From Ignelater luminosus (Eukaryota; Arthropoda; Insecta; Coleoptera; Elateridae): a stretch of DNA of 64,000 nt. The stretch spans positions 31,282-95,281 of the forward strand of contig VTPC01091015.1 of the NCBI GenBank assembly GCA_011009095.1, read 5' to 3'. The position numbers were made by a program, and so were the translations under genes. Of the stretch, positions 57,626 to 64,000 are shown piece after piece (position 1 is the stretch's first letter; each line of letters begins with the position of its first letter). The notes beneath the pieces were generated by a model. The model was not told the DNA's origin, did not search any database, and saw only the letters and a program-made list of their open reading frames with translations.

Positions 57626-57800
57626 TGGCGCCCTTAGACTTTGACATTTTTAATTTTGAGTTGAGTTTTTTTGAGCTCGAATAGAGCCTTTTCAGATTTT
57701 GAGGTAAGTTCATCTTGAACCCTGGCCTTCTCCGATTTAGAGCTACGGGATTAAACATCTTCCATCCCTCCATTAACGGGATTACGCCTCCTTTTCAGGT
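57626..57800 (+). repeat. LTR-retrotransposon leader, copy 3
   Basis: TGGCGCCC (57626-57633, preceded by GACTTC) is followed by TTTTGAGTTGAG, GAGCCTTTTCAG, a GTAAGT donor-like site (57704-57709), CTTGAACCCTGG, CTCCGATTTAGAGCTACGGG (about 57730-57750) and GCCTCCTTTTCAGGTTTTTC. The 20-base CTCCGATT block is identical to the minus-strand copy at about 8100-8080. Confidence 0.55.
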
Positions 57801-60689
57801 TTTTCCAGTTACAAGCTAGATGGGCTACCTTCCAAGCCTTTAAGTTAAGTGAAAATAAATAAATTTTGATATTTCAATTATTTTCCACTGTTATGAGTAC
57901 CTAAATTGTTTCCTAAAATTTTGAAATATTGAATTTTCATAATTGTATTAGTTTTATATTTTATTTGTCTTTAATGTAAACAGTTTGGACATTCTTTTTA
58001 AACTTTTTGGATAAACTAAGTTGTATGAGTTATTTGTTAAAACTCACTATACGCACAAAATTTTACTTTATCGTTACTATTGTAGCATATACAGAGTGGG
58101 CCCAATAGCGAAGGCGTTAGTTTATTAATCATCGGAAATTAACGTGAAACCTTATTTTAGAGGCTTGCCACCCAACAAAATTAAATCATTTCGATTTGAC
58201 TAACATCATTTTATTTAAATTTATAATTAAACCCAATTATAAAATATGGAAGCTTTACTTTAAGAAAATTTGATTTGTTGAAGGTAATAAAGAGTATATA
58301 CCACTTGATTTATAATGATAAGGCAATTCGCTTGATATTTTTAAATGAATTCTGTTTATGTTGTAAGGGTTCCTAGACACTGATTTTTTGTCATGTCCTT
58401 AGTACCTAGCTGGCGCCCATTAAAAGAAAAGGAACCATCAAAACCCAGTTTGCTGCCGAAGCTGAAACTAGTATGCCCACTAAGCGTTTGGGGGGTTAGT
58501 ACAGTAGACTCCAATAGACAATTCTTGTTATTGCTTGTATTATGCTTTTAACTTTGCAAATTAAATATAGGGTTCACCAATTTAAGATCTTCCTGTACGT
58601 CACTTTACCTTTTATATTTCGAAATTCGTAGTGACTGCTGTGCTGATTTTTGTGTTGGGTTTCTGTGATAATTACGTCAGAAAACGCCTTGAGCTAGACA
58701 GTTTGCTCGACAGAATTACAGAATTGTATCTTCAAGTGTGTACTATGTATCTACCTTCAGATATTTGTAAATATTTTCAATTTATGATTACAGAGAGTAA
58801 AGTCCGTGCAATTGAACTTTTAGTTCAGTTTTACGATAGGTGGGATAATTCTACTCGTAACTGCTAAATTTTCTGTTACTTGTGCCTTTGCCAAAGACTG
58901 CAAACCTGTTTATGTACCGTAAGTTAGTAATTCGTGCTCGAATTAATGGCATTAAGTCAGTGGTACAAGCAGTTCACAATTTGAGTTACGGATCATAAAC
59001 ATAAACATTCTACATTCAGGAAAATAATTACGTAATTCAATTTTTCTTTTTCTTATACATTCATGAGAAATGATCTTGGCCAAAATAAACGTATCGGTAT
59101 ATCCAAACTCTTAAAGTCCGTCCGGTAAATTAACAATTAAAAACTTTCTTAAATTGTTGAGTATTCTGAGAAATTCCTATACTATATCGGAAAGAAAAGT
59201 CAATAATTTTGAGGCTTGTTTAAAAGCACGCGAAAGAGAATATTCAAGGAGACGATTTACTGTCCGGACATTGTTGTAAGGTTTCTCTTCTTTGATATGA
59301 GTAGACTCTGATTTTATCTTTTTTTCCAGCTGGTTGCTGATTTGATATACTTCTTGGTCGATGGTTTCATAATGGTTTCAATGAAGTACTCTGCTATAAA
59401 TTCCTTTTCATAGATACAGATTTCTTCGTCAATTGATAAATGGTGTCCTATTGATCGTTCAACGTCTGCTGTACTATTCGGTAAAGTGTATGAGATTTCT
59501 CTTGTAGTAACTCGCTTCTGATGCGTGCAATAGTCTGACGCAATTGCTTGATTGTTAGTTGCTGCCTTTTTAAACGCAGATGCTGTATCTCTTCAATTTT
59601 TCCTGCCAATAGATTTTAAAGACTTTTTCTTCCTGATTGCTTGTTTGTGCCATCGGTTTTAATGCTGTTGCAGCTCGATCTTGTTCTTCTTCAATTTTCT
59701 TTGCGTGCTCCATAATATACTTCTTAGCGATTTCATATACTCTTTTTAATTCCTCGTAGTAGTTGAAGGAGGAGTAGGCGTGACTCGGTATATACAGTCC
59801 AATGATCTAGTTGCTTCTTTTTTCTACTTCCTGTAGTTAGGCGAATTTGAAAGCATTCTTTTGTCTTTCTTGCTAATGGATCGTTTTTCATATTGGTGTG
59901 CAGCTACGTGATCAGCTGCCCTGTTTCTTCTGTTTCTCGCAGAGCGCGTTGATTTGTTTCATCTTGAAGTAGATACCCGATAACTTCTGATTGGAGCTTC
60001 TTAATGTGGCCAAGTGGCTATTGATTCGGCTGCTGCAGTAATTGAGTCTTCTGAATGGATTCGGATGTGTTCGTTTACACTTCTTGGACCCCCTTTGGTG
60101 TGGCAGTTGTTATTTTTTCTGTGCAGCTTGATTATTCGTTAACTCTTGTTTAAATCCTTGTGGCGAATTCTCTTGTATTTGTCTTGTTATATTTTGTTAC
60201 TTGAAGTTGATAAAGCCGCTGCTGACTTTTTGGTTCGAAGGGACATAAATAATTATGTAATTATCTGTTGTAGACTTAGTGGACGGTATTTCTAGGCTGG
60301 AGTAAGGTTCGAAGGACTATCCAGGCTTAGTTCGAATGTTATTGTTGTGAGATTAACTTTTTAAGATGAATTTCTGATGATTTAGTCTGCTGAAACTGCA
60401 GCCTCACAGTTTCACTAAGTCAGTAAAAAAGGCTTTTAGAGGCAACACATTGGTAAGAGTACAAACAAGTGAATGCTTAATATGAATTATTTTTGTATGT
60501 TATATTTGCAGATTCTTAAAACCATGCGATTTCCTTGTTATCTAGTTATTGTAATAACTGTCATATATCAGCATGTTAAAAGTGTATAAAAGGCAATTTG
60601 TAAAATGGATAAACAGTATTGAACATTCATTTGTGTATTCATTACAAAAATATTGCCGCTCAAAGCCTTTTCACTAGCTTAATGAAACT
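57801..60689. other. Non-coding stretch, possible retroelement debris
   Basis: Another TGGCGCCC lies at 58411. The plus open frame at 58631-58867 (78 codons, no accepted start) has a helical, ordinary composition but no known motif. At 59330-60130 the minus strand reads, with many stops, as Lys/Glu/Gln-rich helices (for example KRQQLTIKQLRQTIARIRSE), possibly a decayed gag. None of this is firm. Confidence 0.3.
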
Positions 60690-61165
60690 GTGAAGCTGCT
60701 CCGATCCTGTTCATGGTCTTTCGAGTATTACACCACCGTGGAAATGCTGTCGGCCAAGCGCACAACTAACAATGCTATTGCTCTCAGTACTAACCATTCG
60801 TTGGTTGATACTATCTACTAGGTCTTCCGAGACTAAGTCGCTTCAATAGGATAGCGAGTTCGCTATCCTGACTATACTATGCAATGATCCGGCAGATCTA
60901 GTTTTTCGTTTGTTCGGTATCCTTGTATCAGAGAAGAACTTCTCTTCTCTCAACTACATCAATGGATATGATCCTTCGATCTATTCTTTTAGAGACTGGT
61001 CTGTCATGGTCTTTCGAGAGGAACTAACATCTATGGACTCAACAGTTACTACATCGACCAAGTGCCCTCTGCACATGGTATAGAGTTCCTACATCTGAAG
61101 AAAAGAGAAGATGCTAACGCATTTTCTTCCCACATCAGTTCGTCGCATCAATAACCAAAACCTTC
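60690..61165 (+). other. Unidentified coding-like block, broken frames
   Basis: Three neighbouring open pieces on the plus strand in different frames have balanced composition: TTVEMLSAKRTTNNAIALST (about 60730-60820), then NDPADLVFRLFGILVSEKNF and YDPSIYSFRDWSVMVFREEL (about 60875-61030), then IYGLNSYYIDQVPSAHGIEF (about 61028-61085). Base composition is less AT-rich than the flanks. The word TCATGGTCTTTCGAG occurs at about 60713 and 61007. GGATAGCGAG-TTCGCTATCC near 60848 is a near-perfect palindrome. I cannot assign a family. Confidence 0.35.
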
Positions 61166-63596
61166 TTTTACCAGACCTGCATTCACACCATCAATGCTGG
61201 AGTAAAAAAAGTTCAAGACAAGTCATTTTGCACACAGATATCAGCTTTTGGGACAATTCCTGTTAACTGACACCGATGTTCTTCCCTTTTCTTGATCTGC
61301 ATTGTTTAGAATACAGTTGTGTTGTTTGTAATCTCTGGTGCATTACATTATTACAAATTTACGGACTGTAGTGTTACAAAGAAGTTAAATCTAAACTAAA
61401 CCTGTAGGGTACTTGACATAAATTTTTATTTGATTGTGTCAACGTGGGTGTTCTATAAGAATCTACAAACAGACTTACTTTTGTGCTTTTTAACAGTTGT
61501 ATCACCAAGATCATAAGATAGCCACAATAAAAACTGTTAATCTATGGGTCTCCTAAAAATATGCTGAAAGGGTATTTACAGTATATTATTAAAATGCGAT
61601 GATTGCAGGCTTAAACTTGACTTGACAAATTGGATTTTAATAAAAATTTATCTTCTAGCACTGTACGTTGAGTAAATTAAATATGCCGTTTCCAAGATTC
61701 TACCAATTCAAACAACCATTGAATTTTTTACGTGCTTGGTCGAATAAAATTAGATATTCTATTTCGTATCTATCTTGAAATTTGTTGAGTAGGTGGATAA
61801 TAATAAAGCATGTTTTGACTTGTTATGAGACATGGTGTTAGTTGTCAAGATGTTTCTGAAAGCATTTGTTGAAAAACTTAAAAAGCTTGAGACAAGAGAG
61901 GAATAGCGAATACAAAGTAATTCACCAATAGACAGACAGACAACGGAGGTATATTGCTGTTAATTTGGAAATTTCTTGAAAAGTTTTCTTGAGAAATTGA
62001 AATGGATCCGGTGTTCATGCTGGTATTAAAAATTTTGTAAGATCAGAACTTTAATTGGTTCCTACAAGAAAGTACTAGAGTAGCTCTGGTGAACACGCAA
62101 TCGCTTTAATTTTAAGGATGACAAAGATTTTTTCATTATTGTCGAGATTCATTAAGTCTGTCGTCGGAGCAAAAATCTTTTATTTTAATGTTTTCGGGCA
62201 GGTTTATAAAACTTTATTTTTATTCAATTTCAATTACATTTCTTCTGTATTTTTAAGTTTTATTTTTTGTTTGAATTAAAAACTTTTTAAAGAAATTATT
62301 TAGAAGTAACTAACTTGTTTAAAATTTTACTTCAAGTTAATTAAATTTGACCCTCTCTCTGCTTTTCTTTTAAAATTACTATTTCAAATACATTTTCTTT
62401 TCGTTTACTTGGAGACAAAATATTATTCAAAACATGATGAAGAAAAGTAAAAGGAAAATTCAAAAAAGCAAATTTAAAACTTAAGCCATGAATAAAAGAA
62501 GTTGTTGGTCGTACTAAATATATCGCACGCCAGAGGCGTGATATCATGAAGCTGTGTCTACCAAGCTCTTAATAATTTATTATTCATTCTTAATTAAGAA
62601 AGCTGCCCGCAGAAAAGTGTTTGCTTTTCTTTATAGCTTAAGAACAATATTCAAAAAGTGAAGTGGGACGAAATTTACCATCACAGCGTCAACCTCTCCA
62701 TAATATTACTTATTAAAATTCCTTACATAAAGATAATTAAATTAAAATGTTTATCATACAAATCTACAATAAACAACAAGGAAGGGAAATTAATAAGGGG
62801 AAAATTAACTTCTTGTGAAAAATAAGATTTCGAAAACTCAAACGATTTTGTCGTGTTGTACATATACAAAGCGCCCCGGGAAATACTACCCTCCTATAAG
62901 CGGTGTGATGTATTTATAAACAAGTTTTCAAATCAATATATCAAACATCAGAAGTTTGCCGAGTTTCAAGACGTAAATAAAAGCGAAACTTTTCTTTTGC
63001 GACTGAGACTTTTTTTTGAAGTAATCTTGACGTTAATAATAATAATAGTAAGAAAAACAGCTAAAAACACGTCAAATAAACTACGTAAATAATGATAATT
63101 AAGTTCTATTAGTATTTCTTCAATATTTAAGCTGCTGACCTATACAATTTATCTTCAAGTTTACAAGTCTATATGTAGGGGAGAGAGCAATAGTTGCTAA
63201 TGCAGCTAAAAGCAATAATCCCGGTAAATCTAATATAAACTCCAGTTTGAACAGAAACCAATACATGTACGACTAATTACGTAAATTCTGTGTTCGATTT
63301 GCTGTTTCCTAGAGGCGTTTTACATTAACTTTCTGAATAGATCGAGAGGAATGAGTTTCATAATTAGATTTGTATGCAGTTACAAAGAATTTCATTTTGG
63401 TTATTAAAAGAACATAATATGGTTGATCAAATTTGTAAATCAAAAACTAATAAACGATAAAATAACTATAAGTGAAAACTTACTTAAACGTACATAAACT
63501 ATTAGCAATTAGAAAATGAAGTTTTTAAATGTTCATAAGAGGAATCTACCCACAACATTTTCTCGATATTCATTCAGCAAGGAAATTTCTGTTTTA
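61166..63596. other. AT-rich non-coding stretch
   Basis: No supported gene. Open frames at 62341-62547 (minus) and 62853-63092 (plus) lack motifs. Confidence 0.4.
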
Positions 63597-63890
63597 CTAA
63601 AAATAACTTAGAAATCTAGACAAAACAATATTTTTCTTCATCCGCTGGGAATCTTTCTTAGGTATATCAAAAATGTTTTGTGCTTCTGTGCCATAATCTT
63701 CGATGCATAAAGTACAATTCGATAATGTCTGGTATAAATGGGCATGTATGCCATAATAAAAATAACTCTGATTATCAAAACCTGATGTTTTATCTAAAGA
63801 AATTCTTATTGATGTATACACTAACCCAAATGATCTTTTTAGCCGGTACAATTGAACAGCTAATTGTCTAGATAAATTAGTTACAAAAGC
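63597..63890 (-). CDS. Putative terminal exon of an unidentified host gene
   Basis: AATATTACAG ending at 63891 is a good acceptor, followed by 97 codons and a stop at 63599-63597. The peptide begins AFVTNLSRQLAVQLYRLKRS, includes GFDNQSYFYYGIHAHLYQTL and CIEDYGTEAQNIFDIPKK, and ends SRFLSYF. The frame also runs upstream through the acceptor, so an exon start at 63890 is chosen by the splice site, not by the open frame. The family is not recognised. Chance openness over 97 codons in AT-rich DNA is unlikely but possible. Confidence 0.4.
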   Translation of the reverse strand, partial: AFVTNLSRQLAVQLYRLKRSFGLVYTSIRISLDKTSGFDNQSYFYYGIHAHLYQTLSNCTLCIEDYGTEAQNIFDIPKKDSQRMKKNIVLSRFLSYF

Positions 63891-64000
63891 CTGTAATATT
63901 ATTTGATACGTTAAACTTGAAGGATATTTTTTAAAAATATTGCAAAATAGTTTCAATCATTTGAAATAAAGAAAAATCAGCAATACCCTAAAGAAAACTG

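Noticed and set aside
61611-61627. AACTTGACTTGACAAAT resembling the LINE tail at 31402-31420
   Set aside because: Only about 16 bases match and there is no LINE 3' region upstream; probably chance.

Overview
The window is arthropod, almost certainly insect, nuclear DNA. It is AT-rich, mostly non-coding, and packed with transposable elements of different ages. The best host anchor is the first coding exon of the synaptic protein complexin on the minus strand (19302-19356). The other host-like pieces are isolated minus-strand exons: a pancreatic-lipase-like exon carrying the catalytic Asp region (42187-42354), and three exons I cannot name (49405-49591, 56553-56726, 63597-63890). No bacterial operons, rRNA, tRNA or CRISPR were seen.

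Layout. 1-19.3 kb lies downstream of complexin exon 1 on the minus strand and is probably a very long intron. It holds a dead hAT element with perfect 8-bp target duplications (957-3003), a Jockey-like reverse transcriptase scrap (about 5.2 kb), LTR-retrotransposon leader sequence (about 8.0-8.2 kb, minus), a P-element/THAP9-type transposase remnant (about 8.3-9.8 kb), an internally deleted mariner (13097-14024), and a minus-strand LINE relic (14.3-17.5 kb) split by a near-intact mariner (15422-16714). 19.4-31.4 kb holds a two-copy tandem repeat, a third mariner missing its right end (23776-25012), and a young GC-rich Jockey-clade LINE (27137-31414) with an 11-bp exact target duplication and an intact 943-codon ORF2.

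31.4-44.9 kb holds a second LTR leader copy (34.1 kb), a broken copy of an unclassified multicopy arthropod protein family (34.6-36.7 kb), a core-promoter-like site (39.0 kb), the lipase exon, and a seven-copy degenerate tandem array (42.8-43.7 kb). 44.9-52.9 kb holds the cleanest element, a 3.5-kb hAT with an uninterrupted 644-codon BED-type transposase and subterminal TTTCGG repeats (44978-48457), and then the most unusual structure: about 288-bp inverted arms, each made of tandem units of about 143 bp, enclosing a truncated PIN-like gene (51587-52900). 53-64 kb holds a third LTR leader copy (57.6 kb), an unidentified coding-like block (60.7-61.1 kb) and orphan exons.

The mobile elements do not form a pathway. 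They are separate insertions, some nested, that show a history of P, hAT, mariner, Jockey, LTR and unclassified activity. The hAT at 45-48 kb and the LINE at 27-31 kb look youngest because their main reading frames are intact.
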